NCBI GenBank assembly: GCA_903901915.1
Contig: CAIUSV010000051.1
Coordinates: forward strand, 1 to 64,000
Direction of reading: 5' to 3'
DNA from: an uncultured Rhodospirillaceae bacterium
GTDB taxonomy: Bacteria > Pseudomonadota > Alphaproteobacteria > Rhodospirillales > Magnetospirillaceae
Length of the DNA: 64,000 nt
The translations under genes and the position numbers were made by a program. Below the pieces are notes generated by a model that made no database searches, was not told where the DNA came from, and saw only the letters and a list, made by a program, of their open reading frames with translations. Of this stretch, positions 1 through 8,006 are shown piece after piece (within the stretch, counting starts at the first letter, position 1; each line of letters opens with the position of its first letter).

Positions 1-51
1 AAGGATGCACATAGGCCCGCCGCCACCGCCATTGTTGTCGTTGTCCGCCAT
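1..51 (-). CDS. Start of an unidentified gene, cut by the window edge
   Basis: An ATG at 51 on the minus strand opens 17 codons (MADNDNNGGGGGPMCIL) that run off the window. A GGGGAGGG Shine-Dalgarno-like run lies 4 bases upstream, which supports a real start. The Asn/Gly-rich beginning is not diagnostic of any family. It would be transcribed away from the DUF3987-type gene at 591, so the two may belong to one accessory element. Nothing can be said about its function. Confidence 0.45.
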   Translation of the reverse strand, partial: MADNDNNGGGGGPMCIL

Positions 52-590
52 GACGCCCTCCCCACGAAATCGCCCCGCCGTCGACATCGAGCGAAAAAAG
101 GGAAGGTCAATGGGGAAAAGGCAATAAAAGAGCCAGCTCGCCTAAAAGGCGGCACCTACGCCGTCGGGTTTCCCGTTGGGAAAGCCGACCGTGAGGCCGG
201 GGCGAGCCCCTGGACCCCGAAAAAGCCGTCACGCCGCCGTGCGCGTCTGTTGTTGAAACGAGGGGTGGGATCGGGCGGTCGTCCCCGCCCACCCCCATGG
301 CCGTGGATAACGGGCCGACCTCCGCCAGACCCTTGGCGGTCGCGGCGGCCAGCCCGTTTCCCACCGCCCACCGAGCACCCGAGTGCCGATGGGTTGCCGA
401 CGCCCTGTAGACGGCCCCGGAACGGCCTGAGAGGCGCGGACTTCCAAGGGTTCCGGGGGATCGTGCCGACGCCGACGGGGGGGTGGCCTCGGCGGCGAGA
501 AAAATCCCCCGCATCGCTTGATCCCTGCCGACTGGGGCATAGGTAACGTCGGCGGGCAGCACCGTCCGCGCCACGGAGGGGAGACAGACC
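52..590. other. Long intergenic region with a hairpin cluster
   Basis: This 539-base stretch has no convincing gene. Its open frames overlap each other on both strands, are rich in Pro, Arg and Ser, and lack good ribosome sites. It lies between divergently oriented genes and so should hold promoters for both. A tight cluster of inverted repeats lies at 139-210. The region could carry a control region or transfer origin of an accessory element, but that is inference. Confidence 0.5.
139..210. repeat. Three consecutive inverted repeats
   Basis: CGCCT/AGGCG pairs at 139-143 and 147-151. A 12-base arm GTCGGGTTTCCC (163-174) pairs with 178-189 with one mismatch and a 3-base loop. GGGGC/GCCCC lies at 199-210. 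None is followed by a T run. The density suggests a protein-binding or nicking region, or RNA hairpins. Relaxase origins often have such an arm pair, but no known nic sequence is recognised. Confidence 0.55.
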
Positions 591-1889
591 ATGCCGAGGA
601 AAGCTCGAGCAAGGAAGGCGAAGCCGTTGACATCACAGCCGGAGCAGTTGAGCCTGCTGGACCTGATCCATGAGGGACGGCTGGGATCGGAACAGACCGA
701 GGCTCTGCGCGGCCTGATGGCCGCCAAGCCAGCCTCGACCTCTTGGCGCGGCCTCAGCATCATGCCGCCGGGAAGCCTGCTGGATCAGGCCGTCAACCTG
801 TTCGAGCGCACGACGGACTTCCCCCTCGAGCTTCCGGCCTTCACGGTGATGCACATGCTGGCCGCCCATCTGTTGGACCGGGGTGTCCAGATCGAGGTGG
901 CAGGCACCCGGCTGCGCCCCGATCTGTGGACGACCCTGCTGGCCCCCAGCGGGGCCGGCAAGACCAAGACCGCCTCGGTGCTGGCCCGCATCATGCCGGT
1001 GCGCCTGTTCCCCGAGACCACCTCATCGGCCCGTTTCATTGAGGAACTGGCCGTCCATAATCGCGGCCTGTGGCAGCAGGACGAATGGGGCCAGTTCCTG
1101 CGCCGCATCGAAACCCAGACCTATGCCGAGGAGATGCGGGAATATCTGCTGCGTGCCCATGACGGCAAGCCGTTGGCACGGCGCACCGCCAAGGGCTCCA
1201 TCGAAGTGGAGGAGCCGGCGCTGGTCATCCTGGGCACTACGGTCTTCGAGACCTTCACCAGCATCGTCTCGGCCGAGAGCATGCTGGACGGCTTCATGCA
1301 GAGGTTCGGGATCGTCATCGGCGATGCCGACCCGGCCCGCCCGCCGCAACGCTTCCCCATCTACCGCACCGAGGAGCCGGGCAACCTGGCCCCCTTGCAG
1401 GCGGCGTGGCAGGCCATCGCGGCCTTGCCGCTCCATCCCCTCTACACGGTGACGCCCGAGGGCGAGGCGGCATACGAAACCGGCTTCACCCATCTGTTCG
1501 AGCAGCACCATGCCATCCCGGCGAGCTTCTTCCGGCGCGTCATGTGGCGCGCCTTCAAGATGGCCGCCGTCTACCACGTCCTGCTCGGCAAGGCTGATGA
1601 CCGGATCGATGCCGAGGACGTGGGCTGGGCCATGCGGGTGGCGGCGCTGCATCTGACCGACGCGCGGCGCCTGCTGGACGGCTACAACCTCAGCACGCTG
1701 GAGGCGGTGATCGTCAAGGCCGAAACCTTGCAGGCCAAGCTCGGCCACCGCCCGAGCAAGCGGGAACTGATCAAGGGCGTCCGCGACATCAAGAACAACA
1801 CCATGGCGGAATTCGTGCTGGAGGTCATGACACCGCTGCCGGGGGCTAATGACAACACCAGCCCGGCCAATGACCAGGCCGCCGCGTGA
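591..1889 (+). CDS. DUF3987-type P-loop ATPase (phage/plasmid primase-helicase-like)
   Basis: A 432-residue protein with a clear P-loop, APSGAGKT, at residues 118-125 and a Walker B-like LWQQDEWG around 160-167. This arrangement is typical of DUF3987 proteins, which are found on phages, plasmids and integrated elements and resemble replicative primase-helicases without an obvious primase half. The basic N-terminus (residues 2-11) may contact DNA. The start at 591 has a strong GGAGGGGAG ribosome site. No core gene accompanies it. In related genomes the maf flank usually carries aroE, coaE or dnaQ, so this gene probably marks an inserted element. The family assignment comes from motif and layout only and is tentative. 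Confidence 0.6.
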   Translation: MPRKARARKAKPLTSQPEQLSLLDLIHEGRLGSEQTEALRGLMAAKPASTSWRGLSIMPPGSLLDQAVNLFERTTDFPLELPAFTVMHMLAAHLLDRGVQIEVAGTRLRPDLWTTLLAPSGAGKTKTASVLARIMPVRLFPETTSSARFIEELAVHNRGLWQQDEWGQFLRRIETQTYAEEMREYLLRAHDGKPLARRTAKGSIEVEEPALVILGTTVFETFTSIVSAESMLDGFMQRFGIVIGDADPARPPQRFPIYRTEEPGNLAPLQAAWQAIAALPLHPLYTVTPEGEAAYETGFTHLFEQHHAIPASFFRRVMWRAFKMAAVYHVLLGKADDRIDAEDVGWAMRVAALHLTDARRLLDGYNLSTLEAVIVKAETLQAKLGHRPSKRELIKGVRDIKNNTMAEFVLEVMTPLPGANDNTSPANDQAAA

Positions 1890-1932
1890 GTGCCCGCGAA
1901 CGACGGAGTTGGTGACGGACGATCCGAAATTC

Positions 1933-1954
1933 GAGGTGACCTCCGGGTCACCTC
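1933..1954. repeat. Perfect 9-bp hairpin after the DUF3987-type gene
   Basis: GAGGTGACC (1933-1941) pairs perfectly with 1946-1954 across a TCCG tetraloop, 43 bases after the stop codon at 1889. There is no T run, so it is not a classical intrinsic terminator. It could be a Rho-assisted 3' hairpin or a protein-binding site of the adjacent repeat island. Confidence 0.6.
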
Positions 1955-1974
1955 ACGGGATCGCAAAATCACAG

Positions 1975-2042
1975 GTGAGTGTTCAGTTTCACTCACATCA
2001 CATACTCACATTTCACGCTCACATTTCATGGTTTATATAAAC
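1975..2042. repeat. Iteron-like array: three 13-bp direct repeats plus palindrome
   Basis: Three head-to-tail 13-base units, each starting CTCACAT, lie at 1992-2004, 2005-2017 and 2018-2030. The last two differ at 2 positions. They abut a perfect 12-base palindrome, GTTTATATAAAC, at 2031-2042. A 7-bp inverted repeat, GTGAGTG/CACTCAC, lies at 1975-1981 and 1990-1996 and overlaps the first unit. Fixed-phase repeats next to AT-rich DNA are the usual design of an iteron origin or an autoregulated operator. Confidence 0.65.
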
Positions 2043-2090
2043 TATCTTATATACGCAGTAACTTGTTGTTTTTATTGATGATATTTATGT
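2043..2090. other. AT-rich island reaching the maf stop codon
   Basis: About 48 bases made largely of A and T, in sharp contrast with the GC-rich DNA around it. The island follows the iteron-like repeats directly and ends at the maf TAA stop (2091-2093). It could be a DNA-unwinding element of an integrated replicon or a recombination junction at the 3' end of maf. Confidence 0.5.
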
Positions 2091-2681
2091 TTATTGGATC
2101 AGTTCGCCATTTTCGCGCAGAAAGTCGAGCAACGGCAGCAGCGGCAGACCCAGCACGGTGAAGAAATCGCCGTCCACCGACAGGAACAATTGCGCCCCCA
2201 GCCCCTCCAGCCGATAGGCCCCCACCGTCTCCAGCGCCGTGGTACCCACCGCATCGAGATAGTGTTCGAGGAATTGGTCGGAGAAATCGCGCATGATCAG
2301 CTCGGCGTGTTCGGCATGATACCACAGCCGCCGTCCGTCGCGCACCGCCACCACCGCGCTGGTCAGCCGGTGGGCGCGGTGGCGCAGCGCCTGAAGCTGG
2401 TCGCGGGCCTCGTCGATGGTTGTCGGCTTGTCGAACCACCGGCCATCGCAATCGAGCATCTGGTCGGCACCGATCACCAGGGCGCCGGGGTGACGGCCCG
2501 ATACCCGCACCGCCTTGAGCTCGGCCAGGGTTTCGGCGACACGGGCGGGATTGGCGGTCTCTTGGCGCAGCGCCCGCTTCACCGCCTCTTCGTCGACGGC
2601 GGCGACATCGACGGCAAGGACGACCCCGGCCGCCTCCAGCATGGCGCGGCGGGCGGCGCTGGCCGAGGCGAGCACGATCAT
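2091..2681 (-). CDS. maf: Maf-family nucleoside triphosphate pyrophosphatase
   Basis: 196 residues of the Maf/HAM1-like fold. These cytosolic enzymes hydrolyse non-canonical or modified nucleotides (dTTP/UTP or m7GTP depending on subfamily) to monophosphates. The N-terminal LASASAARR is the family's substrate-loop signature (usually LASxSPRR; here Ala replaces Pro). GADQML around residues 70-75 and KPTT near 86 match later conserved blocks. The start at 2681 overlaps the ppsR stop as ATGA, so the two are probably co-translated. The ppsR-maf pair next to hemE is a conserved origin-flanking arrangement. The C-terminus ends in the AT island, so an element may have inserted directly behind this gene. 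Confidence 0.88.
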   Translation of the reverse strand: MIVLASASAARRAMLEAAGVVLAVDVAAVDEEAVKRALRQETANPARVAETLAELKAVRVSGRHPGALVIGADQMLDCDGRWFDKPTTIDEARDQLQALRHRAHRLTSAVVAVRDGRRLWYHAEHAELIMRDFSDQFLEHYLDAVGTTALETVGAYRLEGLGAQLFLSVDGDFFTVLGLPLLPLLDFLRENGELIQ

Positions 2682-3523
2682 GGCGGGATCGCTCCGGGCA
2701 CCGGCACCGCCTGACGCTCCATATGCTGGGCATGCAGCTGCATGATGGCGGCGGAGGCCTCCTCGATGGAGCGCCGGGTCACATCCACCACCGGCCAGCC
2801 CAGGCGGGTGAAGATGCGCCGGGCGGCCTGCACCTCCTCCTTGACCTTCTCGAACTGGGCGTAGTCGGTCTCTTCCGCCTGGTTCAGCATGCGCAGCCTG
2901 GCGCGGCGAATGTCGGACAGGCTCTTGGGGTCCTTGGTCAGCCCCACCACCAACGGCCGCTTCGCCCGTTCCAGCGTCGGCGGCAGCGGCACGCCGGGCA
3001 CCAGCGGGTAGTTGGCGCATTTGAGACCACGGTTGGCGAGATACATGCAAGTGGGGGTCTTGGAGGTGCGCGACACCCCGACCAGCACCACGTCGGCCTC
3101 GTCCACCGCTTCCATCAACTGGCCGTCATCATGGGCGAGAGTGAATTGCATGGCATCGATGCGGGCGAAATATTCGGCATCCAACTGATACTGCCGCCCC
3201 GGCAACGCCTTGACCTCCACATCGAGAAAGGCGGAAAGCCCGGCCATCACCGGGTCGAGCAGCGGAATGCAGGGAATCTTACGGCGACGACAGGCCTCTT
3301 CCAGCAATGCCCGAACCGCGCCATCCACCAGGGTGAACAACACGATGCCGGGATTTTCCTCGATACCGGCAATGACCCGCTCGACCTGTCCCTGGGTGCG
3401 GACCAGCCACCAATTGTGCTGATGGGCAAGCACCCCCTCGAACTGCACCAGACAGGCGCGGACCACCGAGGTGACGGTCTCGCCGGTGGCGTCGGAAACC
3501 AAATGGAGGTGAAAGCTCTGCAT
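2678..3523 (-). CDS. ppsR: Pyruvate, phosphate dikinase (or PEP synthase) regulatory protein
   Basis: 281 residues, the usual length for DUF299 bifunctional kinase/pyrophosphorylases. These inactivate PPDK or PEP synthase by ADP-dependent threonine phosphorylation and reactivate it by Pi-dependent removal of the phosphate. Visible hallmarks are the N-terminal HLVSDATGET and the P-loop GVSRTSKT at residues 149-156. This is the homologue of the gene lying beside the Caulobacter and Rickettsia origins. It is transcribed away from hemE across the 410-base candidate origin and leads into maf by a 4-base overlap. Sequence alone does not show whether the target is PPDK or PEP synthase. Confidence 0.9.
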   Translation of the reverse strand: MQSFHLHLVSDATGETVTSVVRACLVQFEGVLAHQHNWWLVRTQGQVERVIAGIEENPGIVLFTLVDGAVRALLEEACRRRKIPCIPLLDPVMAGLSAFLDVEVKALPGRQYQLDAEYFARIDAMQFTLAHDDGQLMEAVDEADVVLVGVSRTSKTPTCMYLANRGLKCANYPLVPGVPLPPTLERAKRPLVVGLTKDPKSLSDIRRARLRMLNQAEETDYAQFEKVKEEVQAARRIFTRLGWPVVDVTRRSIEEASAAIMQLHAQHMERQAVPVPGAIPP

Positions 3524-3933
3524 GGCTGTGGACGATCCCTAATTGCGGGGATAACCGGGGGGGTCCGGGCAACGGCGGAAATTCGCTCCCCACTGCCGTC
3601 GAGTCCACCAGCCGAATCGCCCGTCTGTCGAAAACCAGACCCCTGGTCGGCGAGAATAGCGTGAATTTTCCGGTTTCACACCCGATTTCCCCAGGGTTCT
3701 CCGGCCAGGGAAATCAGGATAAATCACGCTGAATCAACACCCTGACCAGGACCACCCCTTATTTTCCACAGGTGGGCGAACATTGTGGGCAAAAACGGGA
3801 AAGCCCTGGGGACAGGCCATGGACTATGACTAATCCCCATCATTCACAGGCATCAACCTACCACAGCCACCTTTTCTCCAATCCCTAAAGACTGTAATAC
3901 AGGCCCAACACCAAGCCGCCGAAAGGCCATCCC
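3524..3933. other. oriC: Candidate chromosomal replication origin (oriC)
   Basis: This 410-base non-coding gap separates divergent ppsR and hemE, which is where oriC lies in Caulobacter and Rickettsia. Degenerate DnaA boxes against TTATCCACA include TTTTCCACA at 3763-3771 (one mismatch). Two-mismatch candidates are TGTGGGCAA at 3784-3792, TCATTCACA at 3840-3848, CGGGGATAA at 3546-3554 and TCAGGATAA at 3714-3722, plus TGTGGACGA just inside the ppsR start. No strong AT-rich unwinding block is seen. Promoters for both flanking genes must also lie here. Assignment is by synteny plus weak boxes. Confidence 0.6.
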
Positions 3934-4974
3934 TTGACCCATTCCTCCAAGCCGTTCCTCCGTGCCCTCGCCGGCGAGACCCTCACCCCACCGCCTTTCT
4001 GGTTGATGCGCCAGGCCGGGCGCTATCTGCCGGAATACCGCGCCACCCGCGCCCAGGCCGGCAGCTTTCTCGACCTGTGCTACAATCCCGACTTCGCCAC
4101 CGAGGTCACGTTGCAGCCGTTACGACGCTACGGTTTCGACGCCGCCATCCTGTTCAGCGACATCCTGGTGGTTCCAGATGCCTTGGGCCAGCAGGTCGCG
4201 TTCAAGGAAGGCGAAGGTCCGGTCTTGACGCCGATTCGCTCGGCAAGAGATCTAGACGGTCTTGACGCCTCGGGCTTTCACGACCATCTCGCTCCGGTTT
4301 ACAAAACCGTTTCCAACCTGTCCAAGGCGATCCCGGCCACCACCGCCCTGATCGGTTTCGCCGGCGCGCCGTGGACGGTGGCGACCTACATGATCGAGGG
4401 TCATGGGTCCAAGGACTTCGCTCAGGCCAAGGGCATGATGTTCGCCCAGCCGGAGCTGTTCGCCCGGCTGATGGGGTTGCTGGTCCAGGCCACCGGCGAC
4501 TATCTGATCCGTCAGATCGACAACGGCGCCGAAGCGATTCAGCTCTTCGACACTTGGGCCGGGGCGCTGCCCGAGGACCAGTTCGATCGCTGGGTAATCG
4601 GTCCGACCCGTACGCTGGTCGAACGTATCCGCGCCGAACGGCCGGGTGTGCCGGTGATCGGCTTTCCCCGTCAGGCCGGCATTCTCTACAAGCGGTTCGT
4701 GATCGAGACCGGCATTGACGGTGTTTCGTTGGATCCCTCGGTACCGCTGGATTGGGCGGCGGCCGAATTGCAGCCGCGTTGTACCGTGCAGGGCAATCTC
4801 GATCCGCTGCTGGTGGTGGCCGGCGGCGAAGCGATGGACGCCGGAATTGATCGGATTCTCAAGGTGTTGGGCCGTGGCCGCTTCATCTTCAATCTTGGTC
4901 ACGGCATCGTGCCGCCGACTCCGCCCGACAACGTGGCGCGACTGGCGGCGCGGCTGAAGGGGTGGACGGGGTGA
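3934..4974 (+). CDS. hemE: Uroporphyrinogen decarboxylase
   Basis: 346 residues, normal for HemE, which decarboxylates the four acetate side chains of uroporphyrinogen III to give coproporphyrinogen III in the cytosol. The signature [15 protein letters not shown] occurs near residues 22-36 and carries the conserved substrate-binding Arg residues. [13 protein letters not shown] and the C-terminal NLGHGI also match. The start is TTG at 3934 with GAAAGG 7 bases upstream. No in-frame ATG or GTG precedes the conserved block. It heads a hemE-hemH-hemJ run whose members overlap by a few bases, so the three are probably one transcript. Confidence 0.95.
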   Translation: MTHSSKPFLRALAGETLTPPPFWLMRQAGRYLPEYRATRAQAGSFLDLCYNPDFATEVTLQPLRRYGFDAAILFSDILVVPDALGQQVAFKEGEGPVLTPIRSARDLDGLDASGFHDHLAPVYKTVSNLSKAIPATTALIGFAGAPWTVATYMIEGHGSKDFAQAKGMMFAQPELFARLMGLLVQATGDYLIRQIDNGAEAIQLFDTWAGALPEDQFDRWVIGPTRTLVERIRAERPGVPVIGFPRQAGILYKRFVIETGIDGVSLDPSVPLDWAAAELQPRCTVQGNLDPLLVVAGGEAMDAGIDRILKVLGRGRFIFNLGHGIVPPTPPDNVARLAARLKGWTG

Positions 4975-5948
4975 GCATCAAGACCGCGGTCGTGCTGTTC
5001 AATCTCGGCGGGCCGGATTCGCCGGCGGCGGTCGAGCCGTTTCTGTTCAATCTGTTCAACGACAAGGCCATCATCGGCGCCCCCTTTCCCATCCGTTGGG
5101 CGTTGGCGAAATACATTTCCCACAAGCGGGCACCGGTGGCGCGGGAGATCTATGCCCAAATCGGCGGCGGCTCGCCGTTGCTGCCCGAGACCAAGGCCCA
5201 GGCCGAGGCGCTGGAACATCGGCTTGGCGAGACCTTTCGCTGTTTCCCCGCCATGCGCTATTGGCATCCCTTCACCGTCGAAGCGATCACCGCGATCAAG
5301 CGGTGGGGTGCCGATGAAGTCGTGCTGCTGCCGCTTTATCCCCAGTTCTCGACCACCACCACCGGATCGTCGATGACCGAGTGGAAGCGTCAGGCCGCTC
5401 TTCAGGGCCTGGACCTGCCGACCCGCGAAATCTGCTGCTATCCCGATCAGCCCGGCTTGGTCGAAGCCTTGGCGGATCTGGTGCGGCGAGGTTACGACGA
5501 GGCGGCGGCGACGGGAAAGCCGCGGATACTGTTTTCCGCTCACGGTCTGCCCAAGCGGATCGTCGACAAGGGCGATCCCTATCCCACCCAGGTGGAAGCG
5601 ACGGTGGCGGCGGTGGTCAAGGCCTTGGACATTGCCGGACTCGACTGGGTGGTGTGTTATCAGAGCCGGGTCGGACCGCTGGAATGGATCGGCCCTGGCA
5701 CCGAGGCGGAATTGGAGCGTGCCGGCCATGACGGCGTGCCGGTGGTGGTGGTGCCGGTGGCGTTCGTTTCCGAGCATTCCGAAACCCTGGTCGAGTTGGA
5801 TATCGAGTACCGCCATCGTGCCCAAACGCTGGGAGTTCCCGCCTATGTGCGGGTACCGGCGCTGGGGTGCCATCCTGCTTTCATCACGGGGCTGGCCGAA
5901 TTGGTACGCCAAGCCGGACCCCGAACGGAACGAGTCTGCCGATGCTGA
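4971..5948 (+). CDS. hemH: Ferrochelatase
   Basis: About 325 residues. It inserts Fe2+ into protoporphyrin IX in the last step of heme synthesis. [11 protein letters not shown] at the N-terminus and the catalytic-His motif FSAHGLP in the middle are diagnostic. SRVGPLEW and the C-terminal [13 protein letters not shown] match the family. The chosen GTG at 4971 overlaps the hemE stop (GTGA) and has AAGGGG 8 bases upstream. A GTG at 4962 would add three residues. The end overlaps hemJ by 7 bases. Length and motifs are those of a bacterial enzyme without the eukaryotic Fe-S extension. Confidence 0.94.
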   Translation: MSIKTAVVLFNLGGPDSPAAVEPFLFNLFNDKAIIGAPFPIRWALAKYISHKRAPVAREIYAQIGGGSPLLPETKAQAEALEHRLGETFRCFPAMRYWHPFTVEAITAIKRWGADEVVLLPLYPQFSTTTTGSSMTEWKRQAALQGLDLPTREICCYPDQPGLVEALADLVRRGYDEAAATGKPRILFSAHGLPKRIVDKGDPYPTQVEATVAAVVKALDIAGLDWVVCYQSRVGPLEWIGPGTEAELERAGHDGVPVVVVPVAFVSEHSETLVELDIEYRHRAQTLGVPAYVRVPALGCHPAFITGLAELVRQAGPRTERVCRC

Positions 5949-6379
5949 GTGGTGAAGCCTATCTGTGGATCAAGGCGGTTCATGTCATCGCGGTGATTTC
6001 GTGGATGGCGGGGCTGCTCTATCTGCCGCGCCTGTTCGTCTATCATTGTGGCGTCGCGCCGGATTCCGAGGCCTCGGCCACCTTCAAGGTGATGGAACGG
6101 CGCCTGATCAAGGCGATCATGAACCCGGCCCTGGTGGTGACCTGGGTCCTTGGCTTGATCATGGCTTTTTCCGCCGGGATGTTCAGTTTTCCCTGGTTCC
6201 ATTTCAAGCTGGTCCTGGTGGTGGCGATGACCGCCGCCCATCTGTTTCTTGTCCACTGCAAGGATGAATTCGCCACCGACCACAATCCCCACAGCTCGAA
6301 ATTCTATCGGGTGCTCAACGAGATTCCGACCCTGTTGATGATCGGCATCGTAGTGGTGGTGGTGGTCAAGCCCTGGTAG
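5942..6379 (+). CDS. hemJ: Protoporphyrinogen IX oxidase, HemJ type
   Basis: 145 residues with four likely membrane helices. It belongs to the HemJ (UPF0093) family, the usual protoporphyrinogen oxidase of bacteria without HemG or HemY. WIKAVHVIAVISWMAGL and the RLFVYH stretch carry the conserved His residues of helices 1 and 2. RVLNEIP before the last helix is also typical. It is encoded directly after ferrochelatase, so consecutive heme steps are expressed together. The start at 5942 overlaps hemH by 7 bases. Function rests on family knowledge and context. Confidence 0.9.
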   Translation: MLSGEAYLWIKAVHVIAVISWMAGLLYLPRLFVYHCGVAPDSEASATFKVMERRLIKAIMNPALVVTWVLGLIMAFSAGMFSFPWFHFKLVLVVAMTAAHLFLVHCKDEFATDHNPHSSKFYRVLNEIPTLLMIGIVVVVVVKPW

Positions 6380-6395
6380 ACGATTACAATCCCGT

Positions 6396-6424
6396 TTGAC
6401 AGACGGGGCGGCTTTGGCTAAAGC
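6396..6424 (+). promoter_or_regulatory. Possible sigma-70 promoter upstream of rho
   Basis: A perfect TTGACA at 6396-6401 is followed after 17 bases by a poor -10 candidate, TAAAGC (6419-6424). The same segment contains GCTTT/AAAGC arms around 6411-6424, so a small 3' hairpin of the hemJ transcript is an alternative reading. The 213-base hemJ-rho gap (6380-6592) shows nothing else distinctive. Confidence 0.3.
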
Positions 6425-6592
6425 TTGGGCGAAATCATACCGGGCGGAAAAGCCGCTCGCCCCCGCATCATCCACCTTCCCGCGTCGGATCGTTCGCATC
6501 CGTATCTTATCGGCACCAGGTCCGCTTGGTCGGACCCGCATTTTTCAAGCCGATTCCCTCGCGCCGGGCCTCCCTAGAACGGACATTCTTCC

Positions 6593-7849
6593 ATGCATCT
6601 CCAGGAACTGAAGAAAAAAACGCCGGCCGAACTGTTGGCCTTCGCCGAGGAACTTGAGATCGAGAACGCGAGTACGCTGCGCAAGCAGGACATGATGTTC
6701 GCGATTTTGAAACAGCTGGCGGACAACGACACCCCGATCTACGGCGATGGCGTTCTGGAGATCCTGCAAGACGGGTTCGGTTTCCTGCGCAGTCCCGAGG
6801 CGAATTATCTGCCCGGTCCCGACGACATCTACGTCAGTCCCAGCCAGATGCGGCGCTTCGGCCTGCGCACCGGCGATACCGTCGAGGGTCAGATCCGTTC
6901 GCCCAAGGACGGCGAACGCTATTTTGCCCTGCTCAAGGTCAATGCCATCAATTTCGAGCCGCCGGACAACGTGCGGCATCGCATCAACTTCGACAACCTG
7001 ACACCGCTTTATCCCGATGAGAAGCTGCGCCTGGAGCTGGACGACCCCACCAAGAAGGATCTCACCACCAGGGTGATCGATCTGGTCGCGCCCATCGGCA
7101 AGGGTCAGCGCGCGCTGATCGTGGCACCGCCGCGCACCGGCAAGACGGTGATGCTGCAAAACATGGCCCACGCCATTTCCGCCAATCATCCCGAGGTCTA
7201 TCTCATCGTGCTGCTGATCGATGAGCGACCGGAGGAAGTGACCGACATGGCCCGCTCGGTCAAGGGCGAGGTCATCAGCTCGACCTTCGACGAACCGGCC
7301 AGCCGTCACGTCCAGGTCACCGAGATGGTGTTGGAAAAGGCCAAGCGTCTGGTCGAGCACAAGCGTGACGTGGTCATCCTGCTTGATTCCATCACCCGTC
7401 TGGCGCGGGCTTACAACACCGTGGTGCCCAGTTCGGGCAAGGTGTTGACCGGTGGCGTCGATGCCAACGCGTTGCAGCGGCCCAAGCGGTTCTTCGGCGC
7501 GGCGCGCAACATCGAGGAGGGTGGTTCGCTCTCCATCATCGCCACCGCGCTGATCGACACCGGGTCGCGCATGGACGAGGTGATCTTCGAGGAATTCAAG
7601 GGTACCGGCAATTCCGAGATCATCCTGGATCGCAAACTGTCGGACAAGCGCACCTTCCCGGCCATCGACATCACCAAGTCGGGTACCCGTAAGGAAGAGT
7701 TGCTGGTCGATAAGGGTATTCTGTCCAAGATGTGGGTGCTGCGCCGCATCCTGATGCCCATGGGCGTGATCGACGCCATGGAATTCCTGGTGGACAAGCT
7801 CAAGCACTCGAAGAACAACTCGGACTTCTTCGAGGCGATGAACTCGTAG
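6593..7849 (+). CDS. rho: Transcription termination factor Rho
   Basis: 418 residues, standard length. The N-terminal helical Rho_N segment (residues 1-45) starts [15 protein letters not shown]. The cold-shock-like RNA-binding domain contains GFGFLRS (61-67) and DDIYVSP (77-83). The RecA-type ATPase has Walker A APPRTGKT at 178-185 and Walker [16 protein letters not shown]. The Q-loop and R-loop regions are intact. Rho is a hexameric RNA translocase that ends untranslated transcripts. It is followed by a palindrome-rich spacer and then convergent genes. Confidence 0.97.
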   Translation: MHLQELKKKTPAELLAFAEELEIENASTLRKQDMMFAILKQLADNDTPIYGDGVLEILQDGFGFLRSPEANYLPGPDDIYVSPSQMRRFGLRTGDTVEGQIRSPKDGERYFALLKVNAINFEPPDNVRHRINFDNLTPLYPDEKLRLELDDPTKKDLTTRVIDLVAPIGKGQRALIVAPPRTGKTVMLQNMAHAISANHPEVYLIVLLIDERPEEVTDMARSVKGEVISSTFDEPASRHVQVTEMVLEKAKRLVEHKRDVVILLDSITRLARAYNTVVPSSGKVLTGGVDANALQRPKRFFGAARNIEEGGSLSIIATALIDTGSRMDEVIFEEFKGTGNSEIILDRKLSDKRTFPAIDITKSGTRKEELLVDKGILSKMWVLRRILMPMGVIDAMEFLVDKLKHSKNNSDFFEAMNS

Positions 7850-7856
7850 GAACCAT

Positions 7857-7992
7857 TAGAGTGCTTCAGCTTCAAGCTGAAGCACTCTAGGATTCTGGTT
7901 GTACGAAAAAGCTGAGCTTTTTCATGTCTCAAACGCCGCTCTGGCTCAAGAGTTTCCCGATTTTCCGATTCAGCTTAAATACGGGAAACTCT
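7857..7992. repeat. Compound palindromic intergenic element between convergent genes
   Basis: Three nested inverted repeats fill the rho 3' spacer. A near-perfect 33-base palindrome lies at 7857-7889 (16-bp arms around one base, TAGAGTGCTTCAGCTT and its complement). GAAAAAGCT/AGCTTTTTC lies at 7905-7923. An 11-bp pair, AGAGTTTCCCG/CGGGAAACTCT, lies at 7949-7959 and 7982-7992. Both ends share TAGAGT. The whole could act as a bidirectional terminator. Its arrangement also resembles a dispersed REP- or MITE-like element. Confidence 0.6.
7905..7923 (+). terminator. Probable rho-gene terminator hairpin
   Basis: A 9-bp stem GAAAAAGCT / AGCTTTTTC around a single central base, ending in five T residues on both strands by symmetry. 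The stem is AT-rich, so it would be weak alone. It sits 55 bases after the rho stop between two stronger palindromes and could work for both converging transcripts. Confidence 0.45.
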
Positions 7993-8006
7993 AGTTAGTT
8001 GCGCAA

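Noticed and set aside
107-763. A 218-codon open frame on the minus strand across the left spacer
   Set aside because: It overlaps the start of the DUF3987-type gene, has no ribosome site, and its composition (Arg, Ser, Ala) is that of GC-rich non-coding frames.
1-2090. Insertion sequence at the left edge
   Set aside because: No transposase fragment, terminal inverted repeats or target duplication could be identified within the window.
3763-3792. CtrA-type or other cell-cycle sites in the origin region
   Set aside because: I looked for TTAA-N7-TTAA pairs and found none; only DnaA-like boxes are supported.
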